Shown here: positions 26,204 to 35,855 of the stretch, piece by piece
How the letters are laid out: every line of letters starts with the position of its first letter
Numbering within the stretch: the stretch's first letter is position 1
Assembly (NCBI RefSeq): GCF_029910215.1
Contig: NZ_CP110396.1
Span: 2,232,001 to 2,296,000, forward strand
DNA length: 64,000 nt
From: Paraburkholderia sp. D15
GTDB taxonomy: Bacteria; Pseudomonadota; Gammaproteobacteria; Burkholderiales; Burkholderiaceae
Direction of reading: 5' to 3'
Program-made: the position numbers and the translations under genes
The notes under the pieces: generated by a model
Databases searched by the model: none
The model's input: the letters and a program-made list of their open reading frames with translations, nothing else
What the model was told of the DNA's origin: nothing

Positions 26204-27174
26204 GCCCGGCAAGCAGGCACAAGGTCATCTACGACACCGACCCGGGTGTGGACGACGCGATGGCGCTGGTATTCCAGGCGTTGCATCCGGATATCGAACT
26301 GCTCGGTCTGACGAGCGTGTTCGGCAACGCGACGATCGAGACGACCACGCGCAACGCGCGCTTTCTCGCCGGCCGTTTCGCGCCAGGCGTGCCGGTCGCG
26401 CAGGGCGCGGCCGCGCCGCTCGCACGCGTGGCGCCCGAGCCGCTGGCGTGGATTCACGGCGACAACGGCCTCGGCAATATCGCGCTCGACATGAACGCCG
26501 CCGCCGCGCTCGACGAGCGCCCGGCGCACCGTTTCATCATCGACACGGTGCGCGCGCATCCCGGCGAGGTCACGCTGGTGGCCGTCGGCCCGTTGACCAA
26601 CCTGGCGCTCGCGCTCGCCGACGATCCGCACATCGCCACGCAGGTCAAGCAGGTGGTGATCATGGGCGGCGCATTCGGCACGGATGGCGTGCTCGGCAAT
26701 GTGACGCCGGCTGCGGAGGCGAACATTCTCGGCGACCCGCATGCGGCCGATATCGTCTTCGGCGCGGGCTGGCCGGTGGCGATCGTCGGGCTCGACGTCA
26801 CGCAGCGCACCATCATGAGCCGCGCGTATCTGGCGTCGCTGCGCGAACGCGGCGGCGCGGCGGGACAGTTCGTGTGGGACGTGTCGCGTCATTACGAAGC
26901 GTTCCATGAAGAGAGCGCGCAGCTCGAAGGGATCTACGTGCACGATTCGTCGGCGGTGACTTACGTGCTCGCGCCGCATCTGTACACCACGCGCAGCGGG
27001 CCGGTGCGTGTGGTCACCGAGGGGATCGCGATAGGTCAGACGATCCAGAAGCCGTCGACGATGCCGGTTCCCGCACCCGACTGGGACCGCCGTGCTTCCT
27101 GCGAGGTGTGTCTCGGCGTGGACGTCGCGGGCATGCTGGCGCTGTACGAAAGCACGATCCTCGGTACGCTTTGA
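26200..27174 (+). CDS. Inosine-uridine-preferring nucleoside hydrolase
   Basis: A 324-residue calcium-dependent hydrolase that splits ribonucleosides into base and ribose. The N-terminal DTDPGVDDAMAL motif supplies the calcium ligands and catalytic Asp (about 12, 14, 18, 19). VGPLTNLALAL, MGGAF and the C-terminal HDSSAV loop are also typical. It is translationally coupled to cdd, so cytidine could be deaminated and then cleaved. The purine or pyrimidine preference cannot be told, so no Rih letter is given. Confidence 0.88.
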   Translation: MSPASRHKVIYDTDPGVDDAMALVFQALHPDIELLGLTSVFGNATIETTTRNARFLAGRFAPGVPVAQGAAAPLARVAPEPLAWIHGDNGLGNIALDMNAAAALDERPAHRFIIDTVRAHPGEVTLVAVGPLTNLALALADDPHIATQVKQVVIMGGAFGTDGVLGNVTPAAEANILGDPHAADIVFGAGWPVAIVGLDVTQRTIMSRAYLASLRERGGAAGQFVWDVSRHYEAFHEESAQLEGIYVHDSSAVTYVLAPHLYTTRSGPVRVVTEGIAIGQTIQKPSTMPVPAPDWDRRASCEVCLGVDVAGMLALYESTILGTL

Positions 27175-27298
27175 AGCAATCGCGGGGAACGCGTTGCGCC
27201 AGGTCGCGTCAGGCGCGGCGCGTTCCGCCCATTCACTGCATGCGATGCGCGGCGCCACGGCCGCCGCGCGAGCGGCATCAACAATCGAGGAACCAACG

Positions 27299-28234
27299 AT
27301 GCGAATTCTTGTTGTAGGAGCGGGCGCGGTGGGCGGTTACTTCGGCGGACGGCTCGCCGAGGCAGGCCAGGATGTGACCTTCCTCGTGCGTCCGGGCCGC
27401 GCGGAAAAACTCCAGCGCGACGGACTCGTGATCCGCAGCGCGCGCGGCGACCTCACGCTGCGCGACGTCAAGACGATTCTCGCCGGCGTGAGCGCCGAAC
27501 CGTTCGACGTGGTGCTGCTCAGTTGCAAGGCGTACAGCCTGGACGACGCGATCGATTCGTTCGCGCCGTTCGTCGGCGAGAACACGGCCGTGCTGCCGCT
27601 GCTGAACGGCATGCGTCACATCGACGTGCTGAGCGAGCGGTTCGGCGCCGCGCGCGTGCTGGGCGGTCAGTGCGTGATCGCCGCGACGCTGAACCCCGAG
27701 CAGCAGATCGTGCATCTGAACGAGTCTCACGCCATCACGTTCGGCGAACTGGCGGGCGGTGCGTCCGCACGCGTCCAGGCGATTTCGGACGCGATGGCGG
27801 GAGCGAATTTCGACGTCGCCGTCAGCGACAACATTCTGCTGCGCATGTGGGAGAAGTGGGTGTTCCTGGCCACATTGGCGGGCAGTACGTGCTTGATGCG
27901 GGGTGCCGTCGGCGATATTCTGGCTGCGCCGGACGGCAGACGCGTGATCGAGACGCTGCTCGGCGAATGCCGGGCGGTCGCCGCCAACCAGGGCTTCACG
28001 ATGGGCCCCGACTTCGAGGCGCGCGCCACGCAGACGCTGTTCACGCCGTCGCCGCTGACGGCGTCGATGCTGCGGGACGTGGAGAACCACTCGCATACCG
28101 AGGCGGATCACATTCTCGGCGATCTGATCGCGCGTGGCGGCGACGCGCAGCAGGGCGAGCACGCGCTGTCGTTGCTGCGCATCGCCTATAGTCATCTGAA
28201 GGCGTATGAAGCGAGGCAGGCTCGCACGTCCTGA
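27299..28234 (+). CDS. Ketopantoate reductase family protein
   Basis: A 311-residue NADPH-dependent reductase homologue (PanE/ApbA). The Rossmann motif GAGAVGGYFGG is at 7-17; Asn103 (LLNGM), the catalytic Lys186 (EKWVFLAT) and the C-terminal SHTEADHILGDLI helix match the family, which reduces 2-dehydropantoate to pantoate in coenzyme A synthesis. Start ATG 27299 follows GAGGAACCA. Burkholderia genomes often hold several paralogues, and there is no pantothenate gene nearby, so it may act on another 2-oxo acid. Confidence 0.8.
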   Translation: MRILVVGAGAVGGYFGGRLAEAGQDVTFLVRPGRAEKLQRDGLVIRSARGDLTLRDVKTILAGVSAEPFDVVLLSCKAYSLDDAIDSFAPFVGENTAVLPLLNGMRHIDVLSERFGAARVLGGQCVIAATLNPEQQIVHLNESHAITFGELAGGASARVQAISDAMAGANFDVAVSDNILLRMWEKWVFLATLAGSTCLMRGAVGDILAAPDGRRVIETLLGECRAVAANQGFTMGPDFEARATQTLFTPSPLTASMLRDVENHSHTEADHILGDLIARGGDAQQGEHALSLLRIAYSHLKAYEARQARTS

Positions 28235-28347
28235 GCGAACGCGGTTGCCGGCCGGCATCGACCGGTAACCGGGCACCGGCCAGCGGCCACATTCGGCGTC
28301 AGGGACGAGGCAGGCCGCATCGCACTAGCCAACTTCGGAGGTGCAGC

Positions 28348-28647
28348 ATGCCGAGTCCATCCGGATCGGTGGCGGCGCTCAGCAGCGCGTCGGCCACGAT
28401 CTTTTCGATCGGGATCGTCTTTCTCGGCTACTGGGGCATGTACGAGCCGACCACGTGGCGTTTCGCCGACGTGATGGTCGTGCTGATCGCGCTGGTCGGC
28501 TTCGGCTGTCTCGGCCTCGTGCCGTGGATGGCGACCACGCCCGTCGATTCGGAGAGCAACGACACCCGCATCCGCATCGCGCGGCATCTGTTTCTGGCCG
28601 GCGTATGCGCGATCTGGCTCGCGGTTGGGGTGTCGCTGGTTTTCTGA
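28348..28647 (+). CDS. Small three-helix inner-membrane protein
   Basis: A 99-residue protein with about three predicted membrane helices (about 13-31, 40-60 and 80-98) and a short charged loop (DSESNDTRIRIARH) between the last two. A strong ribosome binding site CGGAGGTG precedes ATG 28348, so it is probably real. I do not recognise the family. It stands alone between the reductase gene and a convergent operon. Confidence 0.6.
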   Translation: MPSPSGSVAALSSASATIFSIGIVFLGYWGMYEPTTWRFADVMVVLIALVGFGCLGLVPWMATTPVDSESNDTRIRIARHLFLAGVCAIWLAVGVSLVF

Positions 28648-28653
28648 TCAAAT

Positions 28654-28684
28654 GACGCGGCGTGACTTCGCATTACGCCGCGTC
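28654..28684. terminator. Inverted repeat between convergent genes
   Basis: A perfect 10-base-pair GC-rich stem (28654-28663 with 28675-28684) with an 11-base loop, between two converging genes. There is no T run, so it is only a possible terminator. Confidence 0.4.
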
Positions 28685-28722
28685 CCTCGCTCCACTTCCC
28701 TCGACGTTCCTTCCACGCTCGA

Positions 28723-29769
28723 TCAACGCTCGATCTGCCGGTTCCAGCGCGTATCCCACTGCGCGCGGTGCGCATTGATCGTGTCCCAGTCCACCACCGT
28801 CACCTTTTTCACGAGGTCGTCGACATTGCCGAGGCTTTGCTGCATCGGCGGCGTCATCTTCGCGAGACGGTTGGTCGGAATCTGCTTGCCCGCTTCGGCG
28901 GCCTTGGTCTGCGCCGGCGCCGACAGCAGGAATTGCGCGAGCTTCTGCGCGAGTTGCGGGTCGGGGTTGTTGTTGACCACGCACAGATCGACCAGCAGCA
29001 GCACCGGCCCTTCCTTCGGATTCACGTACGCGACCGGAATGCCCTTGTCCTGCAGATCGCTGACACCGGTCGGGGTGAGCGGAAACAGACCGGCCTCGCC
29101 CGTCTGAACCATTTCGGAAATCTTCGCCGAGTTCGGCACGTACTCGACCACGTTGGGTCCGACCGTGCTCGCCCATTTCGTGAAGGCGGGTTCGACGTTC
29201 TGCTCGCTGCCGCCCATCAGACGGTTGATCGCGAGAAAGCCGTGCAGGCCGAAGGTGCTGCTCGAGGCCGACTGGAACACCACCTTGCCCTTGTATTTCG
29301 GATCGGCGAAATCCATCCACGAGGTGGGCGGCGCCCAGCCTTTCTCGGCAAACAGCTTCTTGTTGTACGCGATGCCGGTCATGCCAAGCTGCACGCCCGC
29401 GCCCATGTCGTCCTTCATGCGCGCGAACGGGTAGAGCTCCTTGAGCACCGGCGCGTCGTCGAGCTTCTTGCACACGCCCATGCTGACCGCGCGCGCCATC
29501 ACGCCGTCGTCGAGGAACACCACATGAATCTGCGGGCTGGCCTTGTTGGCGAGTAGCTTCGCAAGAATGTCCGACGACGTGCCCGGCACCACCACCACCT
29601 TCACGTTGTTGGCTTTCTCGAAGTCGGGCAGCACCTGGCTCGTGTACATCTTTTCCATCGGGCCGCCGTTCATGCCGATGTAGATCGTTTTGGTCTCCGA
29701 CCACGCGGAGGTCGCCGCGCCGAATGCGCATAAGGCGGCCAGCGCCGCGATCGTCTTGAACAGTTTCAT
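28723..29769 (-). CDS. PotD-like ABC substrate-binding protein
   Basis: A 348-residue periplasmic binding protein (SBP_bac_1 type, iron/putrescine/opine group). A signal peptide spans about 1-24. Mature features are IYIGMNGGPMEKMYTSQVLPDFEKANN, DIHVVFLDDG-like phrase IHVVFLDDGVMARA, and GMTGIAYNKKLFAEKG. It is the last gene of a minus-strand operon that begins at 35855 with the ATPase, permeases and dehydrogenase subunits, 31 bases after the beta subunit stop. Start ATG 29769 is preceded by GGAGCCCCACC. The ligand is probably the dehydrogenase substrate, such as an opine, imino acid or amine. Confidence 0.8.
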   Translation of the reverse strand: MKLFKTIAALAALCAFGAATSAWSETKTIYIGMNGGPMEKMYTSQVLPDFEKANNVKVVVVPGTSSDILAKLLANKASPQIHVVFLDDGVMARAVSMGVCKKLDDAPVLKELYPFARMKDDMGAGVQLGMTGIAYNKKLFAEKGWAPPTSWMDFADPKYKGKVVFQSASSSTFGLHGFLAINRLMGGSEQNVEPAFTKWASTVGPNVVEYVPNSAKISEMVQTGEAGLFPLTPTGVSDLQDKGIPVAYVNPKEGPVLLLVDLCVVNNNPDPQLAQKLAQFLLSAPAQTKAAEAGKQIPTNRLAKMTPPMQQSLGNVDDLVKKVTVVDWDTINAHRAQWDTRWNRQIER

Positions 29770-29800
29770 GGTGGGGCTCCTGGGTAGCGCTGCGCGGACG

Positions 29801-30994
29801 TCAAGCCGCGGATGAGAGGTTGGATGAATGAGCGGATGAAGCAGCGGCATGGGTTGGGGTATGGAGGCCGGCGAGGGCGTCGCTGCCGGTTCCGGCAAAC
29901 CGCCCGATCGAAAACGCGTCGAGCGGGGTGGCCGTGACGCCGTCGATCACGAGATCGGCGAGCACGTCGCCGACGCCCGGCGCCAGCAGAAACCCGCCGC
30001 CCGAAAAACCGAACGCATGCAGCAGACGCGGCACGCTGCGGCTCGCGCCGATCACCGGATTGCTGTCCACGGTCTCGCCTTCCACACCGCTCCACGTGCG
30101 GATCAGCAGCGCCTCGCGCAACCCGGGCAGCAGCGCGCAGGCGTCGCGCATCACGGTGCGGGTGGTGTCGGCGGAAGGCTGGCCGTATTCGCCGTCGCCG
30201 TGTCCGCGGCCGCCGCCGATCACGCAATTGCCGCGCGCGACCTGCCGCGCGTAGATGCCGCCGCCGTACACGCCGAGGTTGTGCGTGATGAAAAGCGGCA
30301 GCGGCTCGGTGACCCACATGTTCGGGTAGATCGGTTTCATCGGCACGGTCTCGCCGAAATAGCCGGCTACCGTGTTCGCCCACGCGCCGGCCGAATTGAT
30401 CAGCCAGTCGGCGCTGATGCGTGCATTGCCGGCGCGCATCTGGAAGCGTTTGCCGTCGTGATGCAGATCGCCGAGTTCGGTTTGCTCGCGTACGTCGGCA
30501 CCGGCCGCACGCGCGGCGCGTGCGAACGCGGGCGACACGAGGCGCGGATTCGCGTGCCCGTCGCTCGCGCACAGCGAGCCGCCCACGGCCGCCGGGCCCA
30601 GCCACGGAAAGCGCGCGCGGAATGCGGCGCCGTCGAGCAACTGCGTGTGCAGTCCGTGCTCGCGTGCCATGTCGGCCCACGCCTGCAATGCGGCGAGATC
30701 CGCGTCGCTGCGCGCGAGCCGCAAATGACCGGACACCGTGAATTCGCCGTCGATGCCGATCAGTTCCGGCAAGCGGTCCCAGATACGCCGCGCGCGCAGC
30801 GCGAGCGGCAACTGTTCGGCGGAGCGGCCCTGGCAGCGCACGCCGCCGTAGTTCACGCCGCTCGCCTGCGCGCCGCAATAGCGCCGTTCGAACAGACCCA
30901 CGCGCAAGCCGCGCCGCGCGAGCGCCAACGCCGCCGACGAACCGACCAGCCCGCCGCCCGCAATCGCGACATCGTAGTGTTGCGTGTCACTCAT
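29801..30994 (-). CDS. FAD amine/imino-acid oxidase subunit (DadA-like, beta)
   Basis: A 397-residue flavoprotein of the D-amino acid oxidase/glycine oxidase family. The FAD-binding GGGLVGSSAALAL is at about 13-25, and the C-terminal GFSGGGFLLAPGVGDVLADL closes the FAD site. In heterotrimeric dehydrogenases such as D-hydroxyproline dehydrogenase, opine oxidase or hydrogen cyanide synthase, such a subunit carries the substrate site and pairs with the two subunits encoded upstream. The start at 30994 overlaps the upstream gene by eight bases. The real substrate cannot be read out. Confidence 0.8.
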   Translation of the reverse strand: MSDTQHYDVAIAGGGLVGSSAALALARRGLRVGLFERRYCGAQASGVNYGGVRCQGRSAEQLPLALRARRIWDRLPELIGIDGEFTVSGHLRLARSDADLAALQAWADMAREHGLHTQLLDGAAFRARFPWLGPAAVGGSLCASDGHANPRLVSPAFARAARAAGADVREQTELGDLHHDGKRFQMRAGNARISADWLINSAGAWANTVAGYFGETVPMKPIYPNMWVTEPLPLFITHNLGVYGGGIYARQVARGNCVIGGGRGHGDGEYGQPSADTTRTVMRDACALLPGLREALLIRTWSGVEGETVDSNPVIGASRSVPRLLHAFGFSGGGFLLAPGVGDVLADLVIDGVTATPLDAFSIGRFAGTGSDALAGLHTPTHAAASSAHSSNLSSAA

Positions 30995-32432
30995 CGCGCG
31001 CCTCCTCGGGAATCTCGGCGAGGTCTCCGGCGATCATCTCCGGCGAGAGGGGAATCGGCTTGATGGGCGCCTGACCGCGCAGACGGCCAACGTCGGCGAG
31101 CGGCTTGCCGGTTTCTTCGGCGAGCAGGGTCATGGCCGCTTCGCCGCACATGCGTCCCTGGCAGCGGCCCATGCCGACGCGCGTGAGCGCCTTCAGACGA
31201 TTGATCTCGCTCGCCTCGCCGCCGCGGATGCAGCGCCGCAACGTGCCCGCGTCGATCTCTTCGCAGCGGCAGACGGGCATGTCGTCGGGCCACTGCGCGG
31301 CGCATTTCGCGGGCGGCGCGAACGCGGTGTCGATCCCTTCGCGGAATACCGCGATGCGCTTGAGTGTGCGTTCGAGTGCGGGTGCGTCCCACGTCACGCC
31401 GGACCTGTCCGTATTCCGTGGATGCGCGATGCCCAGATCGTCGAGCAGCGCCAGCGCGACGCGGCGGCCCGCGAGTTCGGCGGCGTCCGCGCCCGCGATG
31501 CCCGCGCCGTCGCCGGCAAGATAGAGACCGGGCACGGAGCTGCGGCCGGCCGCGTCGAGTTCGGGCAGCCAGCAGCGCTGGGTCGCGTCGAAGCGGAAGC
31601 GGCAGCCCGCGAGGTCGGCGAGTTGCGTCTCGGGCTTCAGGCCGAAGCTCATGCCGAGCGCGTCGCAAGCGAGGGTTTCGCCCGGCGAGCCGGCTGCTGG
31701 CGCGCGAAACTCGATGCCGCTCACGCCCCGTTCGCCGCGAACGCCGAGCAGGGTCACGCCGCGTTCGATCCGCACGCCGCGCGTCTTCAGCCAGCCGACG
31801 TAGTAAAGCCCTTTCGCGAAGGTCGACGGCTGACGCGCGAGCTTCGGCGCGGCGGCGATCTGGCGCGACAGCGGGCTGGTATCGAGCACGGCGGCCACCT
31901 GCGCGCCGGCCTTCACGTACTGATACGCGACCAGATACAGCAACGGACCCGTGCCGGCCAGCACCACGCGCCGGCCGATCGCGCAGCCTTGCGACTTCAG
32001 CGCCACCTGTGCCGCGCCGAGCGTGTAGACGCCGGGCAAGGTCCAGCCAGGTAGCGGCAGGACACGATCGGTCGCACCGCTGGCGACGATCAGATGCGAG
32101 TACGGCACGCGAATTTCGCGGCCCGCGTGCAGCGTGTCGAGGTGAGCGGATTCGCAGGCCCACACCAGGGTGTCGGGACGATAGTCGAGTTGCGGCAGGA
32201 GCTTCGCCATCGTCGAATGCAACGCGTCGGCCTTGTGCGCCTCGAAACCGTACAACTCTTTTTTCGTGCGCTGGAAGCCGCCGTCCGCCGGCGGCTGCCG
32301 ATAGATCTGGCCGCCCCAGCGCGCGTTTTCGTCGAGCACGAGCGGGCGGACGCCGGCTGCGACCAGGGTCTCGGCGGCGCGCACGCCGGCCGGTCCCGCA
32401 CCGACGATCACCACGCGGCGGTCGTCCGTCAT
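30987..32432 (-). CDS. NAD/FAD-binding dehydrogenase subunit with [2Fe-2S] (alpha)
   Basis: A 481-residue flavoprotein of the pyridine-nucleotide-disulfide type. Two dinucleotide folds are seen (VVIVGAGPAGVRAAETL at the N-terminus, VVLAGTGPLLYLVAYQYV in the middle). A C-terminal BFD-like domain has Cys388, Cys390, Cys424 and Cys429 (VCRCEEI, GRCQGRMCG) as [2Fe-2S] ligands. This matches the alpha subunits of opine oxidase, D-hydroxyproline dehydrogenase and HcnB. Start ATG 32432 overlaps the ferredoxin-like gene stop (ATGA), so subunits are made together. It passes electrons from the substrate flavin towards the respiratory chain. Confidence 0.82.
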   Translation of the reverse strand: MTDDRRVVIVGAGPAGVRAAETLVAAGVRPLVLDENARWGGQIYRQPPADGGFQRTKKELYGFEAHKADALHSTMAKLLPQLDYRPDTLVWACESAHLDTLHAGREIRVPYSHLIVASGATDRVLPLPGWTLPGVYTLGAAQVALKSQGCAIGRRVVLAGTGPLLYLVAYQYVKAGAQVAAVLDTSPLSRQIAAAPKLARQPSTFAKGLYYVGWLKTRGVRIERGVTLLGVRGERGVSGIEFRAPAAGSPGETLACDALGMSFGLKPETQLADLAGCRFRFDATQRCWLPELDAAGRSSVPGLYLAGDGAGIAGADAAELAGRRVALALLDDLGIAHPRNTDRSGVTWDAPALERTLKRIAVFREGIDTAFAPPAKCAAQWPDDMPVCRCEEIDAGTLRRCIRGGEASEINRLKALTRVGMGRCQGRMCGEAAMTLLAEETGKPLADVGRLRGQAPIKPIPLSPEMIAGDLAEIPEEARDE

Positions 32433-32872
32433 CGCGATGCTCCGGCGTTGCCTTGAGGTTGCGATGGCGTTTGCGCCTGCAATCGCGACACGACGCGCAT
32501 GCCTTCGGTCACCAGCGTCGAGCACGCGCGCAGACGCTTGCCGTCTTCGCCGCGCATCCAGCAGTCCTGGCAGGCGCCGATCAGACAGAAGCCGGCACGC
32601 GGCGCGCCGCTGAATTCGCTGTCGCGCACGCGGCGTTGATGCATCAATACGGCGGTGAGCAGCGTGTCGCCTTGCAGTGCCTCGACTTCCCGGCCATCGA
32701 GAAAGAAGCGCAGCGGTTCACGCCGCATTTCCGCGACGCGAACGAATTGCGGCTGGTCGGCATCGCGCGCGGCGGAATCGATCGTCATCGCGGCAGGCGA
32801 CGCGAGCGGCGAATTCGCGGCGGCACCCGAGGCTGAAGGCGACGGCGGAGGGGAGGACGGATCGAACGACAT
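32429..32872 (-). CDS. (2Fe-2S)-binding dehydrogenase small subunit (gamma)
   Basis: A 147-residue ferredoxin-like subunit (Fer2_4 type). Cys96, Cys101, Cys104 and Cys117 (GFCLIGACQDC, RLRAC) bind a plant-type [2Fe-2S] cluster. The first 40 residues are a Pro/Ser/Ala-rich tail; ATG 32788 (residue 29) could be an alternative start, since the ribosome binding site at 32872 is weak. It is the third subunit of the dehydrogenase, like HcnA. Overlaps the alpha subunit gene by four bases. Confidence 0.78.
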   Translation of the reverse strand: MSFDPSSPPPSPSASGAAANSPLASPAAMTIDSAARDADQPQFVRVAEMRREPLRFFLDGREVEALQGDTLLTAVLMHQRRVRDSEFSGAPRAGFCLIGACQDCWMRGEDGKRLRACSTLVTEGMRVVSRLQAQTPSQPQGNAGASR

Positions 32873-32913
32873 AAGCGTGTAACCGGTGAATGCCATCAAT
32901 GCGGTGAAAGCCA

Positions 32914-33708
32914 TCAATGCTGGCCAATAAGAATGCGGTTGAGCCCGTACACGCGATCGAGCAGCAGCATCGCGCCGCCGGTGATGAAGATCACCAGCGC
33001 GGACACGGAAGCCATCATCGGATCGATCGATTCGGTCGCGTACATGTACATACGCACCGGCAACGTGACGGTTTGCGGCGAGGTGACGAAGATCGACATC
33101 GTCAATTCGTCGAAGCTGTTGATGAAGGCCAGCAGCCAGCCGCCGGTGATGCCCGGCAGAATCATCGGGAAGGTGATGCGGCGGAACGTGGTCCACGCAT
33201 CCGCGCCGAGCGAGTTCGCCGCATGTTCGACGCTGCGGTCGAGACCGCTGACCGACGCGAGCACCAGCCGCATCACGAACGGCGTGATGATGATCATGTG
33301 CGCGAGCACGAGCCACGCGAACGAGCCGGTCGCGCCGATCAGCGCGAAGAAGCGCAGCAATGCGATGCCGAGTACGAGGCCCGGGATCACCAGCGGCGAC
33401 AGCAGCAACCCGTTGAGAAAGCCGCGCCCCGGAAAGCGCGCGCGGCCGATCGCCAGCGCGGCGGGCAGCGCGACGATCAGCGACAGCGTGGCCGACGCGA
33501 ACGCCAGTTTCAGGCTGTTGAAGAACGCCGAGATGAAGTCGGGGTATTGCAGGATCGCGCGAAACCAGCGTAGCGACAGACCGTGCGTGGGCAGCGTCAG
33601 CGTTTCGTCGGGCGTGAACGCGACCAGCACGACGATCACGAGCGGCGCGAGCACGAACGCGATGACGAGCGTATGGAAAATCAGCGCAATGGGGCCGTTC
33701 TTTCTCAT
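32914..33708 (-). CDS. PotC-like ABC transporter permease
   Basis: A 264-residue inner-membrane permease of the spermidine/putrescine group with about six helices. The EAA-like loop is EHAANSLGADAWTTFRRITFPMILPG; the N-terminus PLVIVVLVAFTPDETLTLPTHGLSLRWF is typical of PotC/YdcV proteins. It pairs with the PotB-like permease encoded upstream (34771). Confidence 0.85.
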   Translation of the reverse strand: MRKNGPIALIFHTLVIAFVLAPLVIVVLVAFTPDETLTLPTHGLSLRWFRAILQYPDFISAFFNSLKLAFASATLSLIVALPAALAIGRARFPGRGFLNGLLLSPLVIPGLVLGIALLRFFALIGATGSFAWLVLAHMIIITPFVMRLVLASVSGLDRSVEHAANSLGADAWTTFRRITFPMILPGITGGWLLAFINSFDELTMSIFVTSPQTVTLPVRMYMYATESIDPMMASVSALVIFITGGAMLLLDRVYGLNRILIGQH

Positions 33709-33814
33709 GATGGGGGCAGCCGATGAGGTGACGAAGTGAACCGCTAAATGAGCCGTTGGATGAGCCGTTGCGGCGAATCGACGCGGGAAGCGAGACGCAG
33801 CATCGGCATCGGCG

Positions 33815-34771
33815 TCAGCCGAGGCTTCTCGTATAGCGCCGCTCCAGCACCCGGTAATACGTGAGCATCACCACCAGATTCGCGACGAGCAGCAACAGCG
33901 CTATGGTCGCGCCGAGCGGCCAGTTCAGCGAGCCGAGGAATTCGTCGTAGACGGCGGTGGCGGCGACTTTCAGGCGCCGTCCGCCGAGCAGACCGGGAAT
34001 CGCGAAGGCGCTCGCCGACAGGCCGAACACCATCAGACTGCCCGACAGGATGCCCGGCGTCAGTTGCGGCAACACGATACGGCGCAGCATGGTGGCGGGC
34101 GACGCCATCAGCGACAGCGCGGCGTTTTCGGTTTGCGGGTCGAGCTTCTGCAGCGCGGTCCACACCGGAATCACCATGAACGGCAGCATCACGTGCACCA
34201 GGGCGATGACGATCGCGAAGGTCGTGTACTCCAGCTTGTAGGGGCCGAGGCCGAACAGACCGAAGGCCTGGTTCACGAGGCCATTGCTGTTCAGCAGCAT
34301 GCTCCAGCCGAACGCGCGCACCACCACCGACACCAGCAGCGGCGCGAGGATCACCAGCAGAAACAGCGAACGATACGGGTCGCGCATGCGCGACAGCACA
34401 TACGCTTCCGGCGTGCCGATCGCGACGCACAGCAGGGTCACCAGAAACGCGATGCCGAAGGTGCGCAGGAAAATCGTGTGGTAGTACGAGGAGCCCAGCA
34501 CTTCCGCGTAATTGCCGAACTGGAAGGCCGCGATGGGGCCGCTCGCCGGATCGAAACGGTAGAAGGTCAGCACCAGCGTCATCAGCAGCGGCACCAGCAC
34601 CAGCGTCGCGAACAGCAGGAATGCCGGCGCGCACATCACCCACAGCGGCAGGAACGCGTGCCACGGCGCGCGCTTCGCGTTACCGGTCTGGCCGGCGTTG
34701 CCCGGGGTGCCGCGATCGACGTCGCCGCGCTTCGCGTCGTCCTGGCCGGCGGTGCGAAGCGTACTAGCCAT
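33815..34771 (-). CDS. PotB-like ABC transporter permease
   Basis: A 318-residue permease, first of the pair. About six helices follow a charged N-terminal tail of about 40 residues. The EAA-like loop is ENAALSLMASPATMLRRIVLPQLTPG. The start at 34771 is chosen as an ATG overlapping the ATPase stop; an ATG three codons earlier (34780) is possible. Co-transcribed with the ATPase. Confidence 0.82.
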   Translation of the reverse strand: MASTLRTAGQDDAKRGDVDRGTPGNAGQTGNAKRAPWHAFLPLWVMCAPAFLLFATLVLVPLLMTLVLTFYRFDPASGPIAAFQFGNYAEVLGSSYYHTIFLRTFGIAFLVTLLCVAIGTPEAYVLSRMRDPYRSLFLLVILAPLLVSVVVRAFGWSMLLNSNGLVNQAFGLFGLGPYKLEYTTFAIVIALVHVMLPFMVIPVWTALQKLDPQTENAALSLMASPATMLRRIVLPQLTPGILSGSLMVFGLSASAFAIPGLLGGRRLKVAATAVYDEFLGSLNWPLGATIALLLLVANLVVMLTYYRVLERRYTRSLG

Positions 34772-35855
34772 GATGCGCATCCCGTTGAATGAAGCGGATC
34801 GCGTCGCTGTTCCAGTCGACGCCGACTGCCGCGCCTTCCGGCAGCGGCTCGGTGCCTTCGTTCTGGCAGCACACCAGCACTTCGCCGAGCCGGCTATCGA
34901 GCCGGTACAGCCACTGGCTGCCGAGGAAGAAGCGGCTTGTCACGGTGGCCGGCACGCGGCCGCCGTCCGGTGCGCACAGGCGCAACTTTTCCGGGCGGAT
35001 GCACAAGGTCACCGCGTCGCCGACGCCGACCGCGCGTTCGCGCGCCGGCATCTGCGCGGTGCGGCCCGTTTCCGCGAGATCGTGACCGAGGTCGATACGG
35101 ATCGCGTCGCCGTCGCACGCCACCACGGTGCCGGGCAGCATGTTGGCCTTGCCGATGAACTGCGAGACGAAGCGATTTTCCGGGCGCTCGTACGCTTCGT
35201 ACGGCGTGTCGATCTGCGTGATGCGGCCGGCCTCCATCACCACCACGCGGTCGCTGATCGACAGCGCCTCGGACTGGTCGTGCGTGACCATGATCGTGGT
35301 CGTGCCGATCTTGCGTTGAATGCTGCGCAGTTCGAATTGCATGTCTTCGCGCAGCTTGGCGTCGAGATTCGACATCGGTTCGTCGAGCAGCAGCACCGGC
35401 GGCGCGATCACGATCGCGCGGGCAATCGCCACGCGTTGCCGCTGACCGCCGGACAGCTCGCGCGGAAAGCGGTGCGCGAGCGCGTCGAGCCGTACCAGCG
35501 CAAGCGCCTCGCGCACGCGTTCCTTGCGCTCGGCCTTGTCGATATTGCGCATCTCCAGGCCGAAGCCGACGTTGTCGGCCACGCTCATGTGCGGGAACAG
35601 CGCGTAGCTCTGGAACACGATGCCCAAGCCGCGCTTATTCGGCTTCATGTGCGTGATGTCGCGGCCGTCGAGCGTGATGCGCCCGCGCGTCGTTTCGACG
35701 AAGCCCGCGATCATTTGCAAGGTGGTGGTCTTGCCGCAGCCGGACGGCCCGAGCAACGACACGAACTCGCCTTTTTCCACCGACAGGTTCACGTCCGCGA
35801 CTGCATGCAGATCGCCGAACGATTTCGTGACGTCCGTGAGTGTGAGAAACGACAT
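34764..35855 (-). CDS. PotA-like ABC transporter ATP-binding protein
   Basis: A 363-residue ATPase: Walker A GPSGCGKTT, Q-loop VFQSYALFPHMSV, signature LSGGQRQRV, Walker B LLLDEPMSNLD, H-loop VTHDQSEAL, then a C-terminal TOBE-like regulatory domain from about 280. It starts the operon 35855-28723, which encodes the full importer and the three-subunit dehydrogenase. The promoter lies in the divergent region shared with the IclR gene. Confidence 0.88.
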   Translation of the reverse strand: MSFLTLTDVTKSFGDLHAVADVNLSVEKGEFVSLLGPSGCGKTTTLQMIAGFVETTRGRITLDGRDITHMKPNKRGLGIVFQSYALFPHMSVADNVGFGLEMRNIDKAERKERVREALALVRLDALAHRFPRELSGGQRQRVAIARAIVIAPPVLLLDEPMSNLDAKLREDMQFELRSIQRKIGTTTIMVTHDQSEALSISDRVVVMEAGRITQIDTPYEAYERPENRFVSQFIGKANMLPGTVVACDGDAIRIDLGHDLAETGRTAQMPARERAVGVGDAVTLCIRPEKLRLCAPDGGRVPATVTSRFFLGSQWLYRLDSRLGEVLVCCQNEGTEPLPEGAAVGVDWNSDAIRFIQRDAHHG